From NCBI GenBank assembly GCA_029100605.1, contig JAQXPK010000090.1:1-48682 (forward strand): a DNA stretch of 48,682 bases, read 5' to 3'. The position numbers and the translations under genes are program-made. Below are positions 48,576 to 48,682 of the stretch, in pieces. Position 1 is the first letter of the stretch; the number at the start of each line of letters is the position of its first letter. Source of the DNA: Bacillota bacterium (GTDB taxonomy: Bacteria > Bacillota > Clostridia > Oscillospirales > Oscillospiraceae). The notes beneath the pieces are model-generated. The model was not told the origin of the DNA. It made no database searches and saw only the letters and a list, made by a program, of their open reading frames with translations.

Positions 48576-48682
48576 GTTGGCATTACCTATCTTCCCGGGC
48601 AGTCGCCCGCCAAGTATTGTCGGCGCGTGTGAGCTTAACTTCTGTGTTCGGGATGGGAACAGGTGGACCCTCACAGCAATCA
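48576..48682 (-). rRNA. rrf: 5S ribosomal RNA, 5' end cut by window edge
   Basis: The minus strand contains the hallmark CCTGTTCCCATCCCGAACAC followed by AGAAGTTAAGC and TACTTGGCGGG. The 3' end is near 48576. Probably the last gene of an rRNA operon continuing to the right. Confidence 0.93.

Noticed and set aside
1-48682. CRISPR array or restriction-defence island
   Set aside because: No regularly spaced repeats and no cas, restriction or other known defence genes apart from the ICE methylase were seen.

Overview
The window looks like a chromosomal piece of an endospore-forming Clostridia bacterium, most likely Oscillospiraceae or a relative. Support: spore genes (cotJA/B/C, cwlD), AUG, GUG and UUG starts behind AGGAGG-type sites, sigma-A promoters with 17-bp spacers, and a mobile element of the type common in gut Firmicutes. 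The organism name is inference.

Layout. (1) 1 to about 21,050 is the right part of an integrative and conjugative element (ICE), whose left part lies outside the window. It holds parA (cut by the window edge) and parB, then a surface-pilus locus (thioester adhesin, LPXTG pilin, two sortases). Three ICE proteins of unknown function follow, then a very large DNA methylase lacking its helicase half, with a tnpV gene in another frame inside it. The end of the ICE carries a broken sigma/anti-sigma pair, a cysteine-rich KTR protein, an XRE repressor, a sigma-like protein, a structured non-coding stretch, a MazF-type toxin, a small ORF and a large serine recombinase. (2) About 21,050-21,395 is the middle of the spore-coat/manganese-catalase gene cotJC, cut on both sides. 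(3) About 21,396-33,078 lies between the middle and the start of cotJC and ends with a second serine recombinase. It carries a glf remnant, a glycosyltransferase, a C39/SH3 exported protein, asnA, hydrolase and HAD genes, a nudix gene, metA, metY, an M15-type peptidase and two tRNA-Ser genes. (4) 33,078-48,682 is ordinary chromosome: start of cotJC, a fused cotJA-cotJB, cwlD, radA, a membrane XRE regulator, a xerC-like gene, pfkA, xerD, small membrane proteins, a MerR regulator, tepA, ybaK, a TSCPD protein, a MATE pump, a large redox fusion protein and the 3' end of a 5S rRNA.

The most striking structure is cotJC. Its 5' part (ending ...DIGTE at 33,077) and middle part (starting GTEELGH at 21,398) are collinear on the minus strand. 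Each recombinase-side junction carries a serine recombinase gene, and joining them at a shared GT/AC dinucleotide would restore the frame exactly across a metal-ligand motif. This resembles intervening elements that are excised from spore genes in the mother cell, such as skin in sigK. The downstream end of cotJC is also broken, by the ICE. Whether the 11.7 kb between the halves is one excisable element or the product of a rearrangement cannot be settled from sequence alone.

Other notable points are a family of 169-bp palindromic miniature elements (two full copies, one internally deleted), the tnpV/methylase dual-coding region, the CotJA-CotJB fusion, and an 852-residue fusion of CoA-disulfide-reductase-like, rhodanese-like, sulfite/nitrite-reductase-like and ferredoxin modules behind a palindromic operator.
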